A DNA stretch of 20,082 nucleotides from JBOGED01 sp050743625 (lineage in GTDB: Bacteria > Actinomycetota > Nitriliruptoria > Euzebyales > Egibacteraceae). The number at the start of each line of letters is the position of its first letter. Position 1 is the first letter of the stretch. Shown here in pieces: positions 5,812 to 11,860 of the stretch. The notes beneath the pieces are model-generated. The model was not told where the DNA came from. It worked only from the letters and a program-made list of their open reading frames with translations, and made no database searches. The translations under genes and the position numbers were made by a program. The DNA lies in assembly GCA_050743625.1 (NCBI GenBank), contig JBOGED010000278.1, forward strand, positions 1 through 20,082. Reading direction: 5' to 3'.

Positions 5812-6546
5812 CTAGGGTGCTGGCCGGTAGATCGAGACGTGGCTCTTGCTCTCACGGGTGAAGGGCTCGCCCGTCCAGTCGCCCCAACGTTCGTCGAGCT
5901 CCAGACCCGCCAAGAGCGCCATCAGGTCGATCTCCGCGGGCCAGGCGTAGCGGATGTCGACGGAGAGCGTATGGATGCCATCGTCGATCGTGACCATCTT
6001 GCTCCGGACATGCTGGGTCACCGGGTCGTGGAGTGAGACCTCCAGCACGACGTTGCCGGCTTCGAGGTCCAAAGCACGCACCGTCTGGTCATCCTCAAAA
6101 CGCCTCAGATCTGGCACGAAGGCCTCGACGACGAACGCTCCGCGCTCCGTCAGGTGCCGGGCCGCGTTGGCGAAGCACCGGCATTGCGCCCGCTGCGATG
6201 GCAGGGCGAACAGGGTGTTGAACGCGAGAAGGACAATGTCGAACGTGCCGTCGACCCGCACGTGCGCGAAGTCGCCTATCACGACCGGGATCCGCTCGCT
6301 ATCCGGCTTTGCGCGCAACCGCGCCACCATCGCCTCCGACGCGTCGACCCCGTGGACCGCTACCCCGCGAGCGGCCAGCGGCAGCGCGAGCCGGCCGGTG
6401 CCGATCCCGAACTCCAAGACGCGACCGCCGCCCGCGAGGCGGGCGAGCGCGTCGGTGGCCGCCGCAACCCCCGGCCGCCGCTCATGGATGCGGTCGTAGA
6501 CCGGCGCCCACTCGTCGCCATACGCTGCAGGCTCCCATTGCCTCAT
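5812..6546 (-). CDS. Class I SAM-dependent methyltransferase
   Basis: A 244-residue soluble methyltransferase with a Rossmann-like domain. Motif I is VLEFGIGTGRLALPL (about 43-57), the acidic end of strand 2 is HGVDASEAMVARLR (about 65-78), and motif II/III falls around GDFAHV and FDIVLLAFNTLFAL. The C-terminal third is beta-rich and probably shapes the substrate pocket; substrate unknown. The ATG at 6546 follows the TAG of the acetyltransferase gene with no gap, so it is the third gene of a coupled operon with the MazG-like and GNAT genes. Stop codon at 5812-5814; the stem-loop block lies just downstream and may form the end of this transcript. Confidence 0.9.
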   Translation of the reverse strand: MRQWEPAAYGDEWAPVYDRIHERRPGVAAATDALARLAGGGRVLEFGIGTGRLALPLAARGVAVHGVDASEAMVARLRAKPDSERIPVVIGDFAHVRVDGTFDIVLLAFNTLFALPSQRAQCRCFANAARHLTERGAFVVEAFVPDLRRFEDDQTVRALDLEAGNVVLEVSLHDPVTQHVRSKMVTIDDGIHTLSVDIRYAWPAEIDLMALLAGLELDERWGDWTGEPFTRESKSHVSIYRPAP

Positions 6547-7725
6547 CTAGAAGAAGTCAATCAGATACGGCGGCGGGCCCGCGAAGGCGGCGGCCAGCAA
6601 CGCGAGCGGCTGGGGCGGTCCACCGGCAAGGCCGCCGAGGGCGAGCTGAGCCGGATCGCGGAACCCGGTGAACAGCGGGCCGAACGCGCGAGCGTCGAGG
6701 TGCACATCCGCCCGATCGGCGGGTTTCAAGGTTCCCCGGCCACCATCGACCTCAAGCAGCCACGGACCAGCGGCCTGCGGGAGCAGCGCGTCGGTGAGGG
6801 TGAGCGTCACCGACACGCTTAGGCCTGGGGGGAACCCACGCTGGGCGATGGCTTGAGCGGGGTCCAGGCCGCGAGCCATCCAGTTGAGCGCGCCGTCGAT
6901 CGTCACATCTTGCTCCCCGATCAACAGCGACCACGGGTCGGGTTGAGAGGCGACGAACCTCGCGTCCTTGCCAAGACTGCCGTGGCTGGCGACCAGCCCG
7001 ACGACCGCACGCAGCCCGTCAGGGGTCACCGCCGCCCAGTCGCGGATCTCCAGCGTGTACCGCCAGTCGTCCGGGTGATGACCGTGGTCAAACAAGACAT
7101 ACGCATCGACGGTACCCTCCTCTTCGCCGTCGAGTGCGTAGTGGTAGGCCGCCTCCTTCAGCCCCTCCCAGGTCCTTTCCGGGCGTGCGCCGACTCCGCT
7201 GTCACGCGCACCCGCACGCACGAAGCAGCCGCGGATGGCCGTCCAGTCCGCGTCGCCCTGGGCCACCCGCATCGCGCTCGGGCGGGGACCGGCCGGCATC
7301 GCGTCCCAGGCTGCCAGGCGGTAGCGCGTGTAGGACCCGGCGTGCTCCCAACCGAGCCTCCGGTACAGGCGAGTCGTCGCCGGGAAGAGCAGCGACAGAC
7401 CAATCCCCTCCCTGGCCCCGTTGCGCGCGACGGCTCGCATGAGGGCGCTCGCCACCCCACGACCCCGGTGCTCTGGCGGAACGGATACCGCGCCGATGTG
7501 TTGACAGGCGACGGGCCGCCCACCGAACCAGTGGTCGACTCGGGTGACCGTGCAGCTGGAGAGCAGCCGCGCCCCGTCGGCCGCTCCCCAAACCTCGCCC
7601 GCGGCGATGCGCTCACCCATACGCTCGACCAACCGGTCGTCGGCCGTCTTGCCAAACGACACCGCGCGGTGGCGCGCCGCCTCCGCAGCCTCGCCATCCC
7701 GCAATGGCCTGATCTCGGGAGTCAT
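6547..7725 (-). CDS. Eis-like GNAT N-acetyltransferase
   Basis: A 392-residue enhanced-intracellular-survival-type acetyltransferase. The N-terminal GNAT domain has the acetyl-CoA pyrophosphate loop VPPEHRGRGVASALM (about 82-96) and a YRRLGWEHAG segment (121-130). A second GNAT-like domain and a sterol-carrier-protein-like C-terminal domain (WLLEVDGGRGTL onward) follow. It ends in Phe-Phe; in Eis the C-terminal carboxylate takes part in catalysis, so the precise end is meaningful. Eis enzymes acetylate amines, including aminoglycosides in mycobacteria; the native substrate here is unknown. I chose ATG 7725 over an upstream in-frame start near 7839 because it overlaps the stop of the preceding MazG-like gene (ATGA) and gives family length. 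Confidence 0.88.
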   Translation of the reverse strand: MTPEIRPLRDGEAAEAARHRAVSFGKTADDRLVERMGERIAAGEVWGAADGARLLSSCTVTRVDHWFGGRPVACQHIGAVSVPPEHRGRGVASALMRAVARNGAREGIGLSLLFPATTRLYRRLGWEHAGSYTRYRLAAWDAMPAGPRPSAMRVAQGDADWTAIRGCFVRAGARDSGVGARPERTWEGLKEAAYHYALDGEEEGTVDAYVLFDHGHHPDDWRYTLEIRDWAAVTPDGLRAVVGLVASHGSLGKDARFVASQPDPWSLLIGEQDVTIDGALNWMARGLDPAQAIAQRGFPPGLSVSVTLTLTDALLPQAAGPWLLEVDGGRGTLKPADRADVHLDARAFGPLFTGFRDPAQLALGGLAGGPPQPLALLAAAFAGPPPYLIDFF

Positions 7726-8012
7726 CGCGCCAACGCGCACGCGCATGGGCTCGCGCCGCAGCGTGGGCAGCCCTCGGCGTACCGTTTCGCGGCCTGCGCG
7801 AGGTCGATCCCCGCCTGGTCGGCGAGCGACGCGAGCCATGCGAGCACGTCCGCGAACTCCCGCTCCCGATCCTCGTGGCCGCCGCGGAACAGGGCTCTGG
7901 ACAGCTCACCGCACTCCTCGACAAACCACGCGAACGTCCGCGCCAGCCCACGCCCGGCGTCCCGCGCCCCGTACACGGCGCGCATCTGCACCTGAAAGCC
8001 CTCGAGATCCAC
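7722..8012 (-). CDS. MazG-like nucleotide pyrophosphohydrolase with Cys-rich tail
   Basis: A 96-residue all-alpha NTP-PPase protein of the short MazG-like kind. The metal-binding motifs are EECGE (32-36, in the EExxE form) and ExxD in EFADVLAWL (Glu52, Asp55). Enzymes of this family hydrolyse (d)NTPs, often aberrant ones, to monophosphates and pyrophosphate. The C-terminus has CPRCGASPCAC (82-92), a possible small metal-binding knuckle. It begins with GTG at 8012 after a GAGGG, and its stop overlaps the acetyltransferase ATG by 4 nt. It leads the three-gene minus-strand operon and shares a 61-bp divergent promoter region with the plus-strand gene at 8074. Confidence 0.82.
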   Translation of the reverse strand: MDLEGFQVQMRAVYGARDAGRGLARTFAWFVEECGELSRALFRGGHEDREREFADVLAWLASLADQAGIDLAQAAKRYAEGCPRCGASPCACALAR

Positions 8013-8073
8013 GAACCCTCACTTTACTGCCGCATACCGAGGCTATGATCCGACCCGTGCCCGCATTGCAACC

Positions 8074-8292
8074 ATGGTCGATGCGCAACGACGGCTTCTC
8101 GAAGCGACGGACTGCGAGTTGATCGACGCCCTCGAGGCCCAGCGGGAGCTCGCCGCCCTGGCGCGACATCCTTACGACCACGATCCTGATCTCGCGTGGC
8201 AGGCGCCCGCTGGACCTGACTTGCCGTACGACGGTGATGTCCCCTACGACGTCCGCCAGCTCGCCGCCGAGCGCCGCGCCTTACGGTTGTAG
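8074..8292 (+). CDS. Small acidic protein of unknown function upstream of the toxin-antitoxin pair
   Basis: 72 residues starting at ATG 8074: a helical first half (RRLLEATDCELIDALEAQREL) and a loop-rich second half with two related YDxD-type segments (HPYDHDPDLAW and LPYDGDVPYDV) ending in a short basic helix. I do not recognise a family. It has no membrane segment. A TATGAT at 8044-8049 fits a -10 element and would give a leader of about 18 nt. Only 9 bp separate its stop from the antitoxin ATG, so it is probably in the same transcript. It could be an accessory gene of the toxin-antitoxin unit or an unrelated passenger. Confidence 0.55.
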   Translation: MVDAQRRLLEATDCELIDALEAQRELAALARHPYDHDPDLAWQAPAGPDLPYDGDVPYDVRQLAAERRALRL

Positions 8293-8295
8293 CAT
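8290..8295 (+). promoter_or_regulatory. Possible leaderless -10 for the antitoxin gene
   Basis: TAGCAT lies six bases before the ATG at 8302, the spacing seen in actinobacterial leaderless promoters, where transcription begins at the A of the start codon. The antitoxin has no Shine-Dalgarno sequence. There is no clear -35 element. It would allow the toxin-antitoxin pair to be expressed separately from the 72-residue gene whose stop it overlaps. Confidence 0.3.
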
Positions 8296-8301
8296 GGCTG
8301 C

Positions 8302-8553
8302 ATGACAAGTCAGCTAGCGTTACGCATTCCAGATGAACTCGCTCAGCAGCTTGACGGACTCGTAGCAGAAGGCCGCTTCGCCACGCGGACCGACGCGGTG
8401 CGCGAGGCCATCCGCGAGCTGCTCGATCGCGAGCGGCGGCGGCGGATCGACGAGGCGATCGTGGCTGGGTACCGCCGGATCCCGCCCACCGAGGAGGAGG
8501 AGCGCTGGGCTGCCGCCGCGGGACGTGACATGATCGCCGAGGAGCCCTGGTGA
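8302..8553 (+). CDS. Ribbon-helix-helix antitoxin (MazE-like role)
   Basis: 83 residues. The N-terminal 45 residues form a ribbon-helix-helix DNA-binding domain: strand LALRIPDELAQQLDGLV, then ATRTDAVREAIRELLDRE. The C-terminal half is charged and flexible (IDEAIVAGYRRIPPTEEEERWAAA), as expected for the toxin-wrapping tail. It should bind and neutralise the overlapping MazF-type toxin and repress the operon as a dimer. Its stop overlaps the toxin start by 4 nt (GTGA), which ties their synthesis together with the antitoxin first, the usual order. Confidence 0.88.
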   Translation: MTSQLALRIPDELAQQLDGLVAEGRFATRTDAVREAIRELLDRERRRRIDEAIVAGYRRIPPTEEEERWAAAAGRDMIAEEPW

Positions 8554-8867
8554 GGCTGCCGGCGCGCGGGGAGCTTTGGTGGTTCGAGGATCCTGATATT
8601 GGCCGGAGGCCGGGTCTCGTGCTCACCCGCGACGCGGCGATCCCGGTACTGCGATGGGTCTTGGTCGCGCCAGTGACGCGCACGGTGCGGGGAATCCCGA
8701 GCGAGCTGCCGCTCGACCAGGACGACGGCATGCCCGAGCCAAGTGCTGCGACCTTCGACAATGTTCGCCCGGTGCACGGCGCGCTGCTGCTCGAGCGGAT
8801 CTCCGCGCTGTCGCCTGAGCGCATGGCGCAGGCGTGCCTCGCGTTGCGGGCGGCGGTGGACTGCTGA
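8550..8867 (+). CDS. MazF/PemK-type endoribonuclease toxin
   Basis: A 105-residue MazF-fold toxin starting with GTG at 8550. Family features are the first strand ARGELWWFEDPDIGRRPGLVLTR with the RRPxLVL core, APVTRTVRGIPSELPL with the catalytic arginine/threonine region, and FDNVRPVHGALLLERIS. MazF toxins cut mRNA or other RNA at short specific sequences and stop growth when the labile antitoxin is lost. Length is normal. It overlaps the antitoxin by 4 nt and ends 11 bp before the convergent DUF2786 gene. The cleavage specificity cannot be predicted from sequence. Confidence 0.88.
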   Translation: MRLPARGELWWFEDPDIGRRPGLVLTRDAAIPVLRWVLVAPVTRTVRGIPSELPLDQDDGMPEPSAATFDNVRPVHGALLLERISALSPERMAQACLALRAAVDC

Positions 8868-8878
8868 CCTGAAGACCG

Positions 8879-10222
8879 TCAGGCGGAGCGCTCCGCGAGC
8901 TTGGAGCCGACGCTGAGGTCGGCCGTGTCGCCGAAGACCGTGCCGGCGACCCAGCCCTCGCGGTCGGTCACGCTTGGGGAGGTAAACGTCACCTCGGGAA
9001 AGGCCACCGCCGCCGCTGACCGCGCGGCGGCGTCGCGGGCGGCGAGGACCGGGACCAGCGCCGTCCCGGTCTCAACCTGCGCCTCCTGGACCGTCGCCTC
9101 GACGGTCTCACGCAGCCGCTGGCCGATCCGGACGGCGTAGGCGATCAAGAACGACCGGCGGAACCGTGTCGTCCGGCTCTTTCCCGTGGGGCCGACCTTC
9201 GAGCCCTCCCGCCGCAAGGCGGCCATGGCCTGCACCAGCAGCGACGTGAACAGCTCCTCGATGACGTCGAGCTCGTCGGGATAGCCGAACACGGTACTGA
9301 ACCCGAGGTGCCTCGACCAGACCGCCTTCGCTCCGTTGTTCTTCGCGACGGTGTCGAGCAGCGCCGCCTTGGCCTCGGTGTACGGGTCGTCGACGCCGAT
9401 GCGGCGTCCGACCGGCTCCTCGCGTTGCGCTCGGCTGTGGGCGCGTACCGTGGCCCGGTCGATGCGGTGACGGGTCATCAACTCCTGCGCCTTGGCCGTG
9501 AACGCGTCGGCCTCGGCGTCGAAGGTGGTCGACTCGGCCTTGGCCAGCAGCGCGCGAACCCGCTCCAGGATGGCGCCCGGCACGCCGGCCGCGCGGGAGA
9601 CCACCATGCCCTCACGCCAGTCGCCGGGTGGCGGCATGAGCGTGGGGATCTCCGAGGCCCAGCCGAAGAGGCTGAGCACCCGGATCGTCCCGCGGACGGT
9701 GTCGACCCACGGACGGTCGAGCTGGAGCAGGTAGGGCCGGCGAGGGTCCCACCAGCGGCTGGCCTCAAGGCGTTGGAGCTGCGCCATCCATGACGGGGCC
9801 ACCCGCGCGCCGAGCTGCTCGTAGCCAGCGGCGTCCAACGCGATGGCGCACCGCAGGACCGCCACCTCCGCGGTCCCCAACTCGCGCGTGGCGAGACGGA
9901 CTGCGTCGACGGGCTGCCAACCGTGAGCCCAGAGCCAAGACACCTGCCCCGCCAGGCATCGCTGCAGCTCCTGGGCAACCTGGCCAGCTGGCGCTGACTC
10001 CAGCAGGCTGACCACCGCGTCAAGGGTGTCGGTGTCGCGTTTATGGTCGGCGTATACCGCCGCGCTGACCAGCTCGGCAACAGCCCTTGGCGGGTGCCCG
10101 GCCTGCGGCGATTGCGCGCTCGGGGGTGGGCGGTCGCCAACGCGCGCTCCTTGTCGCCGCCGGTTCGACCGTTCTCGTTCGCGCGCCTTGGCGGCACGCC
10201 GCTGGCGATTGTTCTTGCCCAT
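8879..10222 (-). CDS. DUF2786 domain protein
   Basis: 447 residues. A strongly basic N-terminal tail (MGKNNRQRRAAKARERERSN, with RRR following) suggests nucleic-acid binding. A helical region follows (about 48-200), then the DUF2786 domain ILERVRALLAKAESTTFDAEADAF through MTRHRID (about 217-255), and a C-terminal helical domain with VFGYPDELDVIEELFTSLL. DUF2786 proteins are found widely in actinobacteria and phages; their function is unknown. I chose ATG 10222 rather than the frame's extension to about 10645, because only here do the basic tail and good codon usage start and because a TATAAC -10 sits six bases upstream. It converges with the MazF gene, leaving an 11-bp gap. Confidence 0.8.
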   Translation of the reverse strand: MGKNNRQRRAAKARERERSNRRRQGARVGDRPPPSAQSPQAGHPPRAVAELVSAAVYADHKRDTDTLDAVVSLLESAPAGQVAQELQRCLAGQVSWLWAHGWQPVDAVRLATRELGTAEVAVLRCAIALDAAGYEQLGARVAPSWMAQLQRLEASRWWDPRRPYLLQLDRPWVDTVRGTIRVLSLFGWASEIPTLMPPPGDWREGMVVSRAAGVPGAILERVRALLAKAESTTFDAEADAFTAKAQELMTRHRIDRATVRAHSRAQREEPVGRRIGVDDPYTEAKAALLDTVAKNNGAKAVWSRHLGFSTVFGYPDELDVIEELFTSLLVQAMAALRREGSKVGPTGKSRTTRFRRSFLIAYAVRIGQRLRETVEATVQEAQVETGTALVPVLAARDAAARSAAAVAFPEVTFTSPSVTDREGWVAGTVFGDTADLSVGSKLAERSA

Positions 10223-10228
10223 GCGAGT

Positions 10229-10234
10229 GTTATA
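10229..10234 (-). promoter_or_regulatory. Possible leaderless -10 for the DUF2786 gene
   Basis: On the minus strand TATAAC lies six bases before ATG 10222, and no Shine-Dalgarno sequence is present. This matches the actinobacterial leaderless arrangement. No convincing -35 element was found. Confidence 0.4.
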
Positions 10235-10327
10235 GACGGGAGGTGTGACAGGTCGTGGGTGACCGTCTGGTCGGGCGGTGGACCGTATCCGCGCCTGGAT
10301 CCACGACGAGTGCGACCATGGGCGGGA

Positions 10328-10738
10328 GTGGATACCAAGAAGGTTCCGACCCGCAGCCGCGCCAACCGCTGGCTGTGGATGGCGATCGGGTGGATCGCCG
10401 TCGCGCTCGGGACGCTCGGCATCGTGGTGCCAGGATTGCCGACGACCGGGTTCTTCGTGCTCGCCGCGTCGTGCTTCGCCCGGTCGAGCCCCCGGTTCGA
10501 GCAATGGGTCCTGGGCTTGCCCCGGGTCGGCCCGCTCATCCGTGACTACCAGGCGGGCCTCGGCATGCCGCGTAAGGCGAAGATCTGGGCCGTCACGATG
10601 ATCTTGGTGGCGGTCACCGCGAGCGCGGTGTTCGCGATCGAACACCCGCTCGCGCGGGCCACTGTCGTGGGGCTCGGCCTGATCGGGGCGTGGGTGGTGC
10701 TATGGCGCATCCCGACGTCTCGCGAACCGAAGGGATAG
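10328..10738 (+). CDS. DUF454 (YbaN-like) inner membrane protein
   Basis: About 136 residues with a basic N-terminus (DTKKVPTRSRANRW) and three or four hydrophobic helices. The family signature is WIAVALGTLGIVVPGLPTTG followed by FFVLAASCFARSSPRFEQWVL, then a helical PLIRDYQAGLGMPRKAK and two closely spaced membrane helices. The function of the family is unknown. GTG 10328 gives family length; GTG at 10310 or 10259 would extend the N-terminus, and the frame is open still further upstream but that part overlaps the DUF2786 gene. The divergent promoter region to DUF2786 is about 100 bp. A hairpin follows the stop codon. Confidence 0.78.
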   Translation: MDTKKVPTRSRANRWLWMAIGWIAVALGTLGIVVPGLPTTGFFVLAASCFARSSPRFEQWVLGLPRVGPLIRDYQAGLGMPRKAKIWAVTMILVAVTASAVFAIEHPLARATVVGLGLIGAWVVLWRIPTSREPKG

Positions 10739-10743
10739 AAGTG

Positions 10744-10779
10744 TGCGGGATACGCGACACATATGCCGCGTATCCCGCA
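10744..10779. terminator. 13-bp perfect hairpin between DUF454 and tRNA-Pro
   Basis: TGCGGGATACGCG (10744-10756) is the exact reverse complement of CGCGTATCCCGCA (10767-10779), with a 10-nt loop. It sits 5 bp after the DUF454 stop and 13 bp after the tRNA 3' end on the other strand, so it could stop transcription from both sides. There is no T-run, as is common in high-GC actinobacteria. Confidence 0.6.
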
Positions 10780-10792
10780 TGCATGCACAGCG

Positions 10793-10867
10793 TCGGGATG
10801 CCGGGATTTGAACCCGGGGCCTCCACGTCCCGAACGTGGCGCGCTAACCAAGCTGCGCTACATCCCG
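10793..10867 (-). tRNA. tRNA-Pro (anticodon CGG)
   Basis: A 75-nt cloverleaf on the minus strand: acceptor CGGGATG/CATCCCG, D arm GCGC-loop-GCGC, anticodon arm CCACG-TTCGGGA-CGTGG with anticodon CGG (10832-10830), variable AGGCC, T arm CCGGG-TTCAAAT-CCCGG and discriminator A. All four stems pair perfectly. CCA is not encoded. It decodes CCG proline codons, frequent in this genome. The 5' end is only 18 bp after the metallophosphoesterase stop on the same strand; a TAGTCT at 10884-10879 overlaps that stop region and could be its own -10. Confidence 0.96.
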
Positions 10868-10885
10868 TTGCGGGCTAAGACTACC

Positions 10886-11860
10886 TCACGCGACCGCTGG
10901 GACGATGTCCAGGACGCTCGCCTCGGGGCGGCAGGCGAAGCGGATGGGAGCGTAGCGCGAGTGGCCGAGCCCGGCGGAGACGTGGACCCACAGGTCGGCG
11001 CCGTGACGCGAGGTGCCGCGAGCCGCGCGCAGCGGCAGGTCGCAGTTCGCGACGACGGCGCCGACACCGGGTATGCGGATCTGGCCGCCGTGTGTATGCC
11101 CGGATAGCGCGAGGTCGAAGCCGTGGAGGTCGAAGACGTCGAGTGCGCGGAGGTAGGGCGCGTGCACGAGGCCGAGCCGGAGCACGGTCTGGTCGTCCGG
11201 CGGGCGCCAGTCGATCCGCTCGGGCAGGTCAGCGCAGGAGTGCGGATCACCGAGGCCGGCGATGTCGACGAGCCCGGCAGGCGTCTTGACCTCGGCGCGG
11301 CGGTTGTCCAAGACGAGGACGCCACTCGATTCGAGCCCGCGCAAGAGCCGTGGGGTGTCAAGGCGCCGCCCGTACACCTTCTTGCCTTGCTCGAGGAAGT
11401 ACCAGATCGGCGAGCGGTACGCCGGCCCCCAGTAGTCGTGCGAGCCGAGCACCATGGCGACCGGCGCGACAGCGGCCAGGTCGGCGTGCAGCTCGACGAT
11501 CGGGTCGACGGCGTCCGGGTGCTCCAAAGAGTCGCCGCATGAGACGATGAGGTCAGGCGCGGTGTCGAGGCACTGGCGCACGAAGTCGAGCCGGTGACGC
11601 TGACCGGGAATCCAGTGGAGATCCGAGATGTGGAGGATCCGGAGAGGGCGGACCGCTCCAGGCCGTAGCAACGGGAGCGTGTCGTGGCGCAGCGTGTACC
11701 AACGCCGCTCGATGGCGCCGCCGTAGAGGGCCGCCGCGGCGCCAAGACCGGCTCCGGCCAGGACCGCGCGGCTACCGAACCTGCGGAACGCCAGGCCACC
11801 CACACCGAGACCTACCGCAGCGGCGCGAAGCGCCACGCCGCGCACGTTGTGGGCACTCAC
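10886..11860 (-). CDS. Membrane-anchored metallophosphoesterase
   Basis: A 324-residue calcineurin-like phosphoesterase. The N-terminal 50 residues are hydrophobic and glycine/alanine-rich and probably anchor it in the membrane. The catalytic domain has DLH in ISDLHWIPGQ (Asp80, His82), GDSLEH (Asp110), GSHDYW (139-144), LVHAPY (His233) and GHTHGGQ (His255, His257). Two motifs deviate from the textbook GDxxD and GNHD; mycobacterial relatives also vary at the second, as I recall. The substrate is unknown; related enzymes act on lipid-linked or other phosphate esters. It starts with GTG 11860, overlapping the PBP stop by 4 nt, and is the last protein gene of the five-gene operon. It corresponds in position to Rv3683 beside ponA2 in M. 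tuberculosis. Confidence 0.9.
   Translation of the reverse strand: MSAHNVRGVALRAAAVGLGVGGLAFRRFGSRAVLAGAGLGAAAALYGGAIERRWYTLRHDTLPLLRPGAVRPLRILHISDLHWIPGQRHRLDFVRQCLDTAPDLIVSCGDSLEHPDAVDPIVELHADLAAVAPVAMVLGSHDYWGPAYRSPIWYFLEQGKKVYGRRLDTPRLLRGLESSGVLVLDNRRAEVKTPAGLVDIAGLGDPHSCADLPERIDWRPPDDQTVLRLGLVHAPYLRALDVFDLHGFDLALSGHTHGGQIRIPGVGAVVANCDLPLRAARGTSRHGADLWVHVSAGLGHSRYAPIRFACRPEASVLDIVPAVA

Noticed and set aside
5549..5812. 87-codon minus-strand frame between MFS and methyltransferase
   Set aside because: It is composed almost entirely of the three stem-loops, is basic and low in coding bias, and has no family features.
6853..7995. 380-codon plus-strand frame opposite the Eis-like gene
   Set aside because: It is a GC-driven shadow; the opposite strand has the GNAT motifs and coupled operon starts.
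10043..10327. N-terminal extension of the DUF454 frame
   Set aside because: It overlaps the DUF2786 gene in antisense and would make the protein far longer than its family.
10223..10645. N-terminal extension of the DUF2786 frame
   Set aside because: It runs antisense through the clear DUF454 coding region and lacks family sequence; the basic tail starts properly at ATG 10222.
10793..10867. tRNA-Pro as an integrated-element attachment site
   Set aside because: No integrase gene and no repeated copy of the tRNA 3' end were found in the window.
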